NCBI RefSeq assembly: GCF_004119455.1
Contig: NZ_NRQT01000003.1
Span: 186,001-250,000, forward strand
Reading direction: 5' to 3'
Source: Chryseobacterium sp. CH25
GTDB lineage: Bacteria > Bacteroidota > Bacteroidia > Flavobacteriales > Weeksellaceae
DNA length: 64,000 nt
Under the pieces are notes generated by a model, which was not told where the DNA came from, did not search any database, and worked only from the letters and a program-made list of their open reading frames with translations. The position numbers and the translations under genes were made by a program. Each line of letters begins with the position of its first letter. The stretch's first letter is position 1. Shown here piece by piece: positions 28,893 to 38,498 of this stretch.

Positions 28893-30689
28893 ATGTGTGG
28901 AATAGCGGGAATTATAAGCAGTAATGCCAGAAATTACCAGGAGGAAATCCGAAAGATGACAGATTCTTTGGTTCATCGTGGCCCGGATTCTTCCCACTAT
29001 GAATTTTATGAAAATGCTGCACTGGGCCACCGCCGACTTTCCATTATAGACTTGTCTGACAATGGAAAGCAGCCTATGTTCTCCAATACCAGGAATGAAT
29101 GTATTGTACTTAATGGAGAGATCTATGGTTATCAGGACATCAAAAGACAATATGCAGAATATCCTTATCATGGAGGTTCTGATACAGAAGTTATTCTTGC
29201 CATGTATCAGAGAAAACAGGAAAACCTCATCCATGATCTTCCGGGAATGTTTGCATTTGCTATTTGGGATGAACAGAAGCAACAGCTATTCTGTGCCAGA
29301 GACCGCTTTGGAGAAAAGCCGTTCTATTATGCCATTGGTAAAAACAATGAATTTATTTTTGCATCTGAAATCAAAGCCATTTTAGCTTCAGGACTTATTC
29401 AGCCGAAAGTAAGTTCCCAGGCACTCTCCCACTACCTTCAATATGGATACGTAAGTTCTCACCAGAGTATTTACAGTAATATTTATACACTTCCCCCTGC
29501 ACATCAACTGATCTGGAAAGACGGAAAGTTTACAGTTTCCCGTTATTACAGCTTACCGGCCAAAGACAGAGTCATAAGCCTTTCCAATGCTAAGGAAGAA
29601 TTTCTGTACCTGTTAAAAAATGCAGTGAAAAAACAGCTTATTGCAGATGTAGAAGTAGGAAGCTTTCTGAGTGGTGGATTAGACTCCTCATCCGTGGTAG
29701 CTTTAGTAGATGAATTTTTACCTCATCAGACGACCATCAGCTTTGGATATGATCACAAAGACAATGAACTGAAATATGCCAAAGAAATTGCCGATAAGTA
29801 CAAAACCAATCATATTGAAGTTCACGAGAAGAAATCTGACCTTGTTACTTCTTTACTGAAAATATCTCCTTTCTTTGACGAACCTTTTGCAGATGCCTCA
29901 TTTATCCCTCACTATGAGATTTGCAGAGCAGCCAGAAAGAACCTTACAGTTGTATTATCCGGAGATGTAGGAGATGAACTGTTCGGCGGGTATCATTTCT
30001 ATACCGTTGAAAATAAATTAAAAAAACATTTCAGCTATAAAAATATCATTGCCCAATTCGGATTAAAATTATACCAGCAAATGAAGCCTACTTCATTCCT
30101 CAGCCGGAAGAATGTAGAGTTTTCATCTATTATGGATTTTCATCTGAATGATGTAAGAAATGCCTTTAACAAAAAAGAACGTGATCTCCTTGGGGTTTCT
30201 TCAGATTATTTACAGACTTATAGCTTTACTCCCAATCCGGATTCCCTTAATGATATTATGAGAGTAGATCTGGAAAACTATGTCCCGGCTAATATGATGG
30301 TGAAATCCGACCGAATGGCAATGGCTAATTCTCTGGAAGTGAGAACTCCATTCCTTGATCTGGACTTTGCAGAATTCTGCATCCAATTACCGGATCAGCT
30401 CAAACTGAATGACAGCAATGATAAAATCATCCTTCGTGAAGCAATGGGTTCTTATTGGACAGAAACCATCAGAGCACGTCATAAACAGGGATTTGGTCTT
30501 GGAGTAAAAAGCTGGTTTGCAGAAGATAATCTGATGAATTTTTCAAACGACTTGTTAAAAGATCCAAATCATAAGGTATTTAATTTCATTGATTTTAAAG
30601 CGGCTCAGAATTTCCTGGACAAAGATGAAAGACATTGGAATCTTTTACAGCTTGCCTTATGGGCTGACAATAATAAATCATATTTGTAA
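28893..30689 (+). CDS. asnB: asparagine synthase (glutamine-hydrolysing)-like amidotransferase
   Basis: Class II glutamine amidotransferase fused to an ATP-dependent synthetase. The N-terminal nucleophile is Cys2 (MCGIAGI), with SLVHRGPD and CARDRFGEKPFYY in the glutaminase domain. The synthetase domain has the pyrophosphatase loop SGGLDSSS (about 260-267) and a GDVGDELFGGYHFY segment. The 598 residues are normal. In polysaccharide loci such proteins often amidate uronic acids or make amides of sugar acids; here UDP-glucuronate from Ugd could be the target (inference). Plain asparagine synthesis remains possible. Confidence 0.9.
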   Translation: MCGIAGIISSNARNYQEEIRKMTDSLVHRGPDSSHYEFYENAALGHRRLSIIDLSDNGKQPMFSNTRNECIVLNGEIYGYQDIKRQYAEYPYHGGSDTEVILAMYQRKQENLIHDLPGMFAFAIWDEQKQQLFCARDRFGEKPFYYAIGKNNEFIFASEIKAILASGLIQPKVSSQALSHYLQYGYVSSHQSIYSNIYTLPPAHQLIWKDGKFTVSRYYSLPAKDRVISLSNAKEEFLYLLKNAVKKQLIADVEVGSFLSGGLDSSSVVALVDEFLPHQTTISFGYDHKDNELKYAKEIADKYKTNHIEVHEKKSDLVTSLLKISPFFDEPFADASFIPHYEICRAARKNLTVVLSGDVGDELFGGYHFYTVENKLKKHFSYKNIIAQFGLKLYQQMKPTSFLSRKNVEFSSIMDFHLNDVRNAFNKKERDLLGVSSDYLQTYSFTPNPDSLNDIMRVDLENYVPANMMVKSDRMAMANSLEVRTPFLDLDFAEFCIQLPDQLKLNDSNDKIILREAMGSYWTETIRARHKQGFGLGVKSWFAEDNLMNFSNDLLKDPNHKVFNFIDFKAAQNFLDKDERHWNLLQLALWADNNKSYL

Positions 30690-30734
30690 ATCTATTATAT
30701 TTATATCTTTAAACACAAAGCCAAAAAAAATTAT

Positions 30735-31553
30735 ATGCCTAATTATTTAAAATCTCTTCAGAGCATATTATTTAAAGAAACGCCAATCAGCTTTATAAAA
30801 AGAAAGCTGAACATTTCGTATCTTGATAGTCGTAAGCTCTTTACAATTCATTATAACAATAGAAAAACCAAGATTTATCTTAATAAAAAATTTGGATTTG
30901 TTGATCTCTATATCTTTGAAAACGGTATTTATGAAAAATACATCATAGATGATATAAGATCTGTTCTTACCAAAGACAAGGTATTACTGGATATAGGGGC
31001 CAATATTGGCCAGCACAGTCTACTTTTAGCTCCGTACTGCAAACAGATTTATTCATTTGAACCTATTCCGGATGTATATCATGAATTTAACGAGAGCATT
31101 AAAAAAAATAATTATCAAAACATTAAGCTTTTCAATACCGCCATTGGAGGTGCCTCTGCTGTAAAATCATTTAACTATGTTGCAGGGCACGCAGGAATGA
31201 GTTCTTTTATTGAAACCAAAAATCCTGGAAAAAAATTAATCAACGTACAGATAGAGCCTTTGAAAAAAATGATATCTGATGCAAAGTTTGATGTTGTAAA
31301 AATGGACGTTGAAGGATACGAAGCCGTTGTTATTTTAGAAAACCAGGACATTTTCCTAAAAAACAGACCTGTTTTCTTTATGGAATTTTGTCCGGCTGCC
31401 ATTGATGAGCAGGGTGATCATACTTCTAAAGATCTGCTTCAGTTCTTTTTTGATCATAATTTCAAAGTATACAGCAGAGTACATAAAAAAGACTTCTTCA
31501 CAGTCAGCCAGGAACTGTTCGTTAATGATAACTTAATTATTACGCCCCTTTAG
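30735..31553 (+). CDS. FkbM family methyltransferase
   Basis: SAM-dependent methyltransferase of 272 residues. The SAM-binding motif I is VLLDIGANIGQHSLLLAP (near residue 84), with IYSFEPIPDVYHEF as motif II, and the FkbM-type KMDVEGYEAVVI segment near 190. It probably O-methylates a sugar of the polysaccharide, since methylated terminal residues often act as chain-end signals recognised by Wzt-type exporters (known for some systems; inferred here). It is 4 bases before the first of four related GT2 genes. Confidence 0.88.
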   Translation: MPNYLKSLQSILFKETPISFIKRKLNISYLDSRKLFTIHYNNRKTKIYLNKKFGFVDLYIFENGIYEKYIIDDIRSVLTKDKVLLDIGANIGQHSLLLAPYCKQIYSFEPIPDVYHEFNESIKKNNYQNIKLFNTAIGGASAVKSFNYVAGHAGMSSFIETKNPGKKLINVQIEPLKKMISDAKFDVVKMDVEGYEAVVILENQDIFLKNRPVFFMEFCPAAIDEQGDHTSKDLLQFFFDHNFKVYSRVHKKDFFTVSQELFVNDNLIITPL

Positions 31554-31557
31554 GTTC

Positions 31558-32493
31558 ATGAAGATTTCAGTGATTATCCCCGTATACAATGCAGAAAAAT
31601 ATATTTCTAAAGCGGTAGAATCTGCCTTACAGCTTGATGAAGTTTATGAAATAATTTTAGTGGAAGACCAATCACCGGATAATGCTCTTCAGATATGTCG
31701 TGAACTTGCTCTGCAACACAGCAGAATAAAACTTTTCCAGCATCCGGACCAGGGAAATCATGGGGCCGGTGCCAGCAGAAATCTGGGAATAGAAAAAGCA
31801 ACAGGAGATTTTATTGCCTTTCTTGATGCAGATGATCATTACCTGCCGAACCGATTTGATTCTGAAAAAAAACTTTTCAAAGATCCGAAGGTAGAAGGAG
31901 TGTTCAATGCTATTGGTACAGAATATTTAACAGAAAAAGGAAAAGAAGAATTTCAGTCCAAATTTAAAGAAGTATCTCTCAGCACAGTTCATTACCCTGC
32001 TGAGGGAGAAGAAGTGTTTAAAGGGCTTTTAAGTATAACACCTAAAGTTTTCGGTACTTCTTTTCATCTCAATTCTCTTACGATAAGAAAAACTGCTCTG
32101 GCAGCACATCATATCCAGTTCAATAAGGATCTTCGGGTACATCAGGATACAGATTTCATCATCAAACTGGCTTATCATTGTTACTTAAAAACCGGTAATA
32201 TTACAGAAGCTGTTGCCATGAGAGGAATTCATGATGATAACAGAATCACGAAAATTGTAAAATACTCTCCACAATACAACCAAAGACAGTTTCTGTTATG
32301 GAAATCCCTGAATGAATGGGCTGTTTCCCATCAGGTTCCGGAAGAAGCCGGAAAAAGAATTTATTTAATCTATAAATCATTTGATCTTTCTCTAAAAAAA
32401 GGTCTCATCAAATACTGTAATATTTTAAAAGAAGCTCTGAAAAACCCTGAAATATTAAAGACAAAATACCGTTTTACTTACTACAATAGATGA
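31558..32493 (+). CDS. glycosyltransferase family 2 (first of four tandem paralogues)
   Basis: A 311-residue GT2 enzyme: MKISVIIPVYNAEKYISKAV, VEDQSPDNALQICREL, GNHGAGASRNLGIEKA and the metal site FLDADDHYLPNRF (about 95). The same layout occurs in the next three GT2 genes. It overlaps the next gene by 4 bases (ATGA). Closest in sequence to the second copy (both keep the FNAIGTEYLTEKGK and HDDNRITKIVKY segments). Confidence 0.9.
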   Translation: MKISVIIPVYNAEKYISKAVESALQLDEVYEIILVEDQSPDNALQICRELALQHSRIKLFQHPDQGNHGAGASRNLGIEKATGDFIAFLDADDHYLPNRFDSEKKLFKDPKVEGVFNAIGTEYLTEKGKEEFQSKFKEVSLSTVHYPAEGEEVFKGLLSITPKVFGTSFHLNSLTIRKTALAAHHIQFNKDLRVHQDTDFIIKLAYHCYLKTGNITEAVAMRGIHDDNRITKIVKYSPQYNQRQFLLWKSLNEWAVSHQVPEEAGKRIYLIYKSFDLSLKKGLIKYCNILKEALKNPEILKTKYRFTYYNR

Positions 32494-33430
32494 AAATGAG
32501 GATCTCTGTAATTATTCCTGTATACAACGCAGAAAAATATGTATCAAAAGCTGTAGAATCAGCCTTACAATTTGATGAAGTCTATGAAGTAATTCTGGTA
32601 GAGGACCATTCTCCGGATAATGCTCTCCAGGTGTGCCGTGAATTGGTTCAAAAATATAATAGAGTAAAACTGTTCCAACATCCTGATTTGGGGAATCACG
32701 GAGCCGGTGCCAGCAGAAATCTGGGACTGAATAAAGCAACCGGAGATTTCATTGCATTTCTGGATGCTGATGATTATTTTCTGCCCAATAGATTTACCGC
32801 TGAAAAAGAACTTTTTGAAGATCCGAAAATAGATGGGGTTTTTAATGCCATCGGTACAGAATATCTTACTGAAAAAGGAAAACAGGAATTCATGTCCAAT
32901 ATTAATGACAGTGAACTACTCACCGTTAACTATGCAGCAGAGGGCCATGAGGTCTTCAGAGGTCTTTTAGGGCTTACCCCTAAAGCTTTTGGTTCATTTT
33001 TCACTTTAGATGCCCTTACCGTCAGAAGACATTCTCTTGAATCTAAAAAATTAAGATTTAATGATAGTCTTCGTCTTCATCAGGATTCAGATTTTATCAT
33101 CAAACTGGCCCATCTGTGTCATCTGAAATCCGGTATTATAGATCTTCCTGTAGCCATGAGAGGAATGCATGATGACAACCGGATCACAAAAATTGTAAAA
33201 TATACTCCACAATATAACCAACGCCAGTTTCTTTTCTGGAATTCCCTCTACGAATGGGCGAATACTTTATCTCTTGAAACGGATGTAGCACAGCACATCT
33301 ATCTTCAGAAAAAAGCATTTGAACTTTCAGGAAAAAAGGAGTTTCAAAAACCATGGGATTGTTGGCAGCTGTTTTTAAAAATCCCAATATATTAAGAACA
33401 AAATACAGATTCACTTATTCTCACTCATAA
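32490..33430 (+). pseudogene. glycosyltransferase family 2 (second of four), frame broken in an A6 run
   Basis: The catalytic core is intact (MRISVIIPVYNAEKYVSKAV, FLDADDYFLPNRF). Near residue 280 the first frame leaves the family (GKKEFQKPWDCWQ) and stops at 33393-33395. The -1 frame gives GKKGVSKTMGLLAAVFKNPNILRTKY, aligning with KKGLIKYCNILKEALKNPEILKTKY of the first copy, and ends at 33428-33430. One more A in 33332-33337 restores 313 residues. The break sits on A AAA AAG in phase. Only the last 30 or so residues are affected, so activity may survive. Confidence 0.78.
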
Positions 33431-33676
33431 TAATATATTAGAGCTTTTCTCCCCTATTATTCAGGTAAAATTCAGCAAAAATAATTCCCATAAAGAAGGA
33501 TTTATATTATTTTTCATCTTTAAAAAAAAATATTTTCTACAAAAATCACTGCTGTAGTTACTTCTACGATGTTAAATCTCATTTTATGGAAAAAAACGAA
33601 ATCTTACTGCCTTAAAATAAAATTAAAAGCTTAAATTTCGAATTCAAAAGGTACTAATAAAACGCAATTGTAATTC

Positions 33677-33684
33677 TAAATTTG
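33677..33684 (+). promoter_or_regulatory. possible -7 element before the third GT2
   Basis: TAAATTTG matches TAnnTTTG and lies 18 bases before the ATG at 33703, at the end of a 272-base AT-rich gap that holds nothing else recognisable. No -33 TTG at the usual distance. Confidence 0.4.
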
Positions 33685-33702
33685 TTGTAAAAAGGAGAAG
33701 AA

Positions 33703-34647
33703 ATGAGGATCTCAGTAGTTATTCCCGTTTATAATGCAGAAAAGTATGTTTCCCAGGCAGTAGACTCTGTTCTTCAGTTTGATGAAGTGCACGAAATTAT
33801 TCTAATTGAAGATCAGTCCCCGGACAATGCATTACAGGTATGTCAGCAGCTAGCCGAAAAACATGAAAAAGTAAAACTTTACCAACATCCGGACAAAAAA
33901 AATCACGGAGCAGGCCCAAGTAGGAATTTGGGAATTGAAAAATCAACCGGTGATTTTATTGCCTTTCTTGACGCAGACGACTATTTCCTACCCAATAGGT
34001 TTGATGCTGAAAAGGAATTGTTTAAAGACCCCAAAGTAGAAGGAGTTTACGGAGCTCTTGGCGTACACTATTATTCCCAGAAAGCAAAAGAGCAGTATTA
34101 TCAGTTATTTGGAGACAGGCTGACTACAGTTTATAAAAAATATGCTCCAAAAGATGTTTTCCCTGGTCAGCTTCATATGCTGGGAACTTTTGGACTCTTC
34201 AGTATTGATACTTTAACGGTGCGCAAAGAGTCTTTAATGAACAAAGTACAACCTCTGTTTAAAGCCCATTTAAGGCTTCATGAAGATACGGAATTCCTAT
34301 TCCGTCTTTCTTATTATCTGGATCTGTATCCCGGAATTCTGGAGGAAGCTATAGCTGTAAGAGGGGTGCATGAAAATAACAGAATAACCAAAGTAGATCT
34401 GCGTGTCATAAATCCTGCCGTATCCCGGGCAATACTCTGGAAAGAGGTAGATCTTTGGTCCCAGACTGAAAACAGCATTTCTGAAGATGTCAGAATTCAT
34501 ATTAAAAGAATGCACAGAAGTTTTGAAATTGCAAAGGCTCCATTCCTGAAAAGATGGGGAATGATTATCAAATACTTCTTTACCGATTATAAAAGCATAA
34601 GATCCGGTTTATACAACATCAATTTCCGCCATTCATTAATCTCTTAA
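33703..34647 (+). CDS. glycosyltransferase family 2 (third of four)
   Basis: A 314-residue GT2 enzyme with MRISVVIPVYNAEKYVSQAV, IEDQSPDNALQVCQQL and FLDADDYFLPNRF. Its middle and end (GALGVHYYSQKAKEQYY, LTTVYKKYAP, VRGVHENNRITKVD) match the fourth copy rather than the first two, so copies 3 and 4 form a second pair. It stands apart, with a 272-base gap before it and about 230 after, and may have its own promoter. Confidence 0.9.
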   Translation: MRISVVIPVYNAEKYVSQAVDSVLQFDEVHEIILIEDQSPDNALQVCQQLAEKHEKVKLYQHPDKKNHGAGPSRNLGIEKSTGDFIAFLDADDYFLPNRFDAEKELFKDPKVEGVYGALGVHYYSQKAKEQYYQLFGDRLTTVYKKYAPKDVFPGQLHMLGTFGLFSIDTLTVRKESLMNKVQPLFKAHLRLHEDTEFLFRLSYYLDLYPGILEEAIAVRGVHENNRITKVDLRVINPAVSRAILWKEVDLWSQTENSISEDVRIHIKRMHRSFEIAKAPFLKRWGMIIKYFFTDYKSIRSGLYNINFRHSLIS

Positions 34648-34880
34648 ACCATAACCCTGAATTTACGCATTAAGTAAAATACAACAATCAGAAAAATTGT
34701 TGCAGATATTCTATTAAAGCATCCTGAGAACACTTCATTCGGCAAACTTTTTGAAGCAGTTTTTTAATAAAAAGCTGTTCTGTTTTTTTGTGTAAAAAAA
34801 TTATATATAAGTCTTTATAATTAATTATATTGCAATGCTTTTACCACACAAATGATATAAAAAATTAAGTGACTCAAAAA

Positions 34881-35821
34881 ATGAAAATCTCAGTAATCAT
34901 TCCCGTTTACAATGCTGAAAAATATGTTTCCCAGGCGGTGGAATCTGCTCTACAGTTTGATGAAGTCTGTGAAATTATTCTGGTAGAAGATAAATCTCCG
35001 GATCAGGCATTAGAGGTATGTAAACAGCTTGCCGAAAAACATGAGAGAGTAAAACTTTATCAGCATCCCGATAAAGGAAATCATGGTGCAGGTCCTACAA
35101 GGAATTTGGGAATAGAAAAAGCTACAGGCGATTTTATCTCTTTTCTGGATGCAGATGATTATTTTCTTCCTAACCGATTTGATGCTGAAAAAGAACTCTT
35201 CAAAAAACCTGAAGTAGAAGGCGTTTATGGAGCTCTTGGGGTACATTATTACACTGAAAAAGCAAAAGCCCAATATTATTCTTTATTTGGAGACCGTTTA
35301 ACTACTGTTTATAAAAGACATGAACCTGAAGATGTTTTCCCGGGGCAGATCTATATGTTGGGAAGCTTTGGACTGTTCAGTATTGATGCTTTAACAATCC
35401 GCAGGGATTCTTTAATAAAAAAAATGGACCCAATGTTTAAAGCCAGCTTAAGACTACATCAGGACACAGAATTTTTATTAAGACTTTCTTATTATCTCAA
35501 ACTCTATCCCGGAATTTTAGATAAAGCCATTGCGGTAAGAGGTGTACATGAAGATAATAGAATTACAAAAGTGGATTCTAAAAAAGTAAACCCAGCCATT
35601 ACCCGTGTTCTTTTATGGAAAGAGGTAGATGCATGGGCTGAGAATGAAGCTACAATTCCTGATCATATAAAACTTCATATTAAAAGAATGTATCGCAGTT
35701 TTCAGATTGCCAATACCACTACTTCAAAAAATGGGGAATGATTCTTAAATATCTTATAACGGATTACAGAAGTATCCGGTCCGGGATCTATAATATTAAC
35801 TTCAGAAATAACTTATTTTAA
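34881..35821 (+). pseudogene. glycosyltransferase family 2 (fourth of four), frame broken in an A6 run
   Basis: The core is intact (MKISVIIPVYNAEKYVSQAV, FLDADDYFLPNRF, LGVHYYTEKAKAQYY). The first frame ends TTTSKNGE at 35739-35741. The -1 frame gives WGMILKYLITDYRSIRSGIYNINF, matching the third copy's WGMIIKYFFTDYKSIRSGLYNINF, and stops at 35819-35821. One more A in 35726-35731 restores 313 residues. The ATG at 34881 was chosen over an in-frame GTG at 34869 because the other copies begin at the same place. The gene meets the minus-strand gene at 35825 tail to tail. Confidence 0.78.
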
Positions 35822-35824
35822 AGT

Positions 35825-36742
35825 TTATTTTCCCCTGTTTGCCATAATAGAGTCTGCAATGCGGGCAGAAATTTTCCTGCTTGACTCTTTATACAAATGA
35901 TTACCATCCGTGTAATCATACTCTGCATAATTACCTGAGAAATCAAAGAATTTTACATTCTGTTTTCTTGCTATATCTCTCAATAATTTATTAAAATGAG
36001 GGTATTTGTTATGTTCTATATCTGTCAGACTTTTCGATGTTGGAAGACGAACCAGATAAACCTTCCCTTTTGTCCGAAGATAATTAATCATTTCGTTCAT
36101 AGCAGTGAGACGTTCCGGTGAAAGCGCTACTGTATTAGCCAAATCTCTGTAAAACTCTTCTTTTTTATTTGTTCGGACTGCTACAGAGTCTTTATGCATG
36201 TTTATATTGACTTCCAGCCAGCCATCAGCATGAAGAAAAGTATTGGATTTCTCCGCCTCTGCTCTTTCAGTGTAAATTTTAAACCAACTTCTGGTATAAT
36301 GTTTCAGCAGATATTCATAATTGGGAGATCTGTCATAAAAGTACATATCATTCAGTGGAGAATGCTCTTCAGGAAAATCCTTTTTGTTTTTGATCTGCTT
36401 ATTTAATGACAGATTCCATGGACTTACCGTTAGGATAAACATACCATTTTTGGTATCAGGATCTAGCTTTCTTTTTAATGCTTTAAAATAAATCTGGCCA
36501 TAAGGTGATTCTACAATATTCAAAGAAAAATTATCAAAATTGGCAGAAAGTTTATTTTTAAGAGTGGCAGGAACTACTCCTTGGGACCCTCGGGAATCTC
36601 CCAATATTATATTCTGCGGTTTTTTCACTGCAAAATGCATGTAGTTATCATCTGTATTGCCATCTGCATAAGATCCCAGTATTGCCAGCACAATAAGTAC
36701 TGCAACAAAATAAGGCACTATTTTAATTAAAAACTTCTTCAT
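35825..36742 (-). CDS. SGNH-type acyltransferase partner of MBOAT (AlgJ/DltD-like)
   Basis: Membrane-anchored periplasmic protein of 305 residues. The start MKKFLIKIVPYF begins one hydrophobic anchor; the open frame extends upstream but this ATG gives the anchor at the N-terminus. The catalytic Ser lies in NIILGDSRGSQG and the Asp-His pair in YDYTDGNHLYKES near the C-terminus, as in SGNH hydrolase folds. Its gene follows an MBOAT gene by 1 base. In AlgI/AlgJ-like systems the MBOAT passes an acyl group outward and the SGNH partner places it on the polysaccharide (known for relatives; inferred here). Confidence 0.8.
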   Translation of the reverse strand: MKKFLIKIVPYFVAVLIVLAILGSYADGNTDDNYMHFAVKKPQNIILGDSRGSQGVVPATLKNKLSANFDNFSLNIVESPYGQIYFKALKRKLDPDTKNGMFILTVSPWNLSLNKQIKNKKDFPEEHSPLNDMYFYDRSPNYEYLLKHYTRSWFKIYTERAEAEKSNTFLHADGWLEVNINMHKDSVAVRTNKKEEFYRDLANTVALSPERLTAMNEMINYLRTKGKVYLVRLPTSKSLTDIEHNKYPHFNKLLRDIARKQNVKFFDFSGNYAEYDYTDGNHLYKESSRKISARIADSIMANRGK

Positions 36743-36743
36743 G

Positions 36744-38175
36744 CTAAAACTGAAAATAAATAAATTCATTATTCCCGAAGTTGGCATAACGGAGAATAAG
36801 ATAAATGACAACAAGATAGAAGACACGCCTCACCCATGGGTTAAACCTTTCAATTTTCAACCCGTGGAATTTTTCCCTGTTCATCCATTCTATCATCAGC
36901 ATAAATCCAATGAGAGCCAATACCTTTATTGGCAATGGATGAGGAATAGAAAGCAGTTCACGGCTGAAGATCCTGCCGATATAATGAATCGCCTGAGCTA
37001 CCGATTCTGCCCTGAAGAAAATCCATGCAAAACAGGTGACCAAAAAAGTAATCAGAATTTGACCGCACTCTCTAAAAGACGGGAAAAATTTCCCCTGAGC
37101 AGCGATCTCCATATTCTGACGATTTTTATTCATAATCAGCAAAGGCATAAAATAGAGCGCATTTAAACCACCCCAAATCATAAATGTCCAGTTTGCCCCA
37201 TGCCAGAATCCTGAAACCAGGAAAATAATAAATGTATTCCTGATCTTCATAGAAAGACCTCCTTTGCTTCCACCTAACGGAATATACAGATAATCTCTGA
37301 ACCATGAGGAAAGTGAAATATGCCATCTTCTCCAGAATTCAGCAATATCTCTGGAAAAATAAGGAAATGCAAAATTTTTCAACAGTTCTATTCCAAATAA
37401 TCTCGAAACTCCCAGGGCTATATCTGAATATCCCGAAAAATCCCCATAGATCTGGAAAGCAAATAATACAGCTCCTATAGCTAAATTTCCAGGGCTCTCT
37501 GTTTGGTAATTATTAAAGATTTCATTCACCAATGGTGCACAGTTATCAGCAATTACCATTTTTTGAAAAAGCCCCACAGGATCTGCCGCAATCCATCCAC
37601 AGCCTGTTCATAATTGAATATTCTCTCCCGCTGTATCTGAGGTAAAAGATGGGTAGCCCTTTCTATTGGCCCCGCCACAAGAAGAGGGAAATAGCTTACA
37701 AAAACAGCATAGTCTGTAAAACTTCGTTCTGCCTTTATTCTTTTTTTATAGACATCAATCACATAGGAAAGACCATGAAAAGTATAAAATGAGATTCCTA
37801 CCGGAAGTATGATATTGAGAAGCCAGACATTGACTTTAAAGCCAAAACCTCCAAGAAGGTCTGCAAAGCTCTCAACAAAGAAATTATAATATTTGAAGAA
37901 GCCCAGAAAACCCAGATTAATAACAATACTTAATGTAAGCCAGGTTTTAGCTTCCCGGTTCGTTTTACTGTTCTCAATTTTAATTCCTGATACATAATCA
38001 AGACCTATGGAAAACATCAGTAAAAACAGGAATCTCCAATCCCAGCAGGCATAAAAATAAAAACTGGCCAACAGTAACAGACGGTTCTGCTCCTGAAATT
38101 TTCTGTTGAAAACAAACCAATAGAGACAAAATACTATTGGTAAAAAATAAGAAATCCTATTGAATTGAATAACAT
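36744..38175 (-). pseudogene. MBOAT O-acyltransferase (AlgI-like), frame broken at two A/T6 runs
   Basis: Polytopic membrane acyltransferase. Three pieces in two frame changes align with the intact paralogue at 39461: the start MLFNSIGFLIF (from 38175), then after the T6 run (plus-strand A6 38142-38147) LPIVFCLYWFVFNRKF..LLLLASFYFYACWDWRF, then after the A6 run (plus-strand T6 37559-37564) KMVIADNCAPLVNEIF. The catalytic His is in SGFWHGANW. Adding one base at each run restores 477 residues, the same length as the paralogue. As sequenced, the gene makes only a 13-residue peptide from its normal start. It is followed by its SGNH partner. Confidence 0.85.
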
Positions 38176-38184
38176 CGCCTGTGT

Positions 38185-38328
38185 TTAGAAGTTAATAAGG
38201 GTTATGCCTCTCCCAGTCTTTATCAATTCAGCCTCTATCTTATGCTTGTTATAAAACAATATAAATACAGAGTCTTTTCCTGAGAAAACACTCTTCACTT
38301 TCGGCGGAACATTTGTTATTTCAATCAT
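38185..38328 (-). CDS. possible 47-residue protein between acyltransferase pairs
   Basis: An ATG at 38328 opens a 47-codon frame (MIEITNVPPKVKSVF...) ending 9 bases before the MBOAT start at 38175. The codon use looks ordinary and the spacing fits an operon, but there is no recognised domain, signal peptide or membrane span. About 170 bases of AT-rich sequence without features separate it from the stop of the upstream gene. It may be real or chance. Confidence 0.35.
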   Translation of the reverse strand: MIEITNVPPKVKSVFSGKDSVFILFYNKHKIEAELIKTGRGITLINF

Positions 38329-38498
38329 TGGGTGTGTTTTGGATTACATAATTTTCTTCTATTCTTATTTTAATTTTTAAGGGGACATTTCAAAAATTAA
38401 AAATAAATGATTTAAGCTAATAAATCTACAATTCTTTTAACAAAACCTTTATAAATTCTATTCTTTAATCTTTAAGGTTACATTAAAAAACTTTACCA

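Noticed and set aside
34680..34868. Hairpin-like T/A-rich sequence in the gap before the fourth GT2
   Set aside because: Pairing is short and interrupted; it does not pass as a terminator or as an RNA element.
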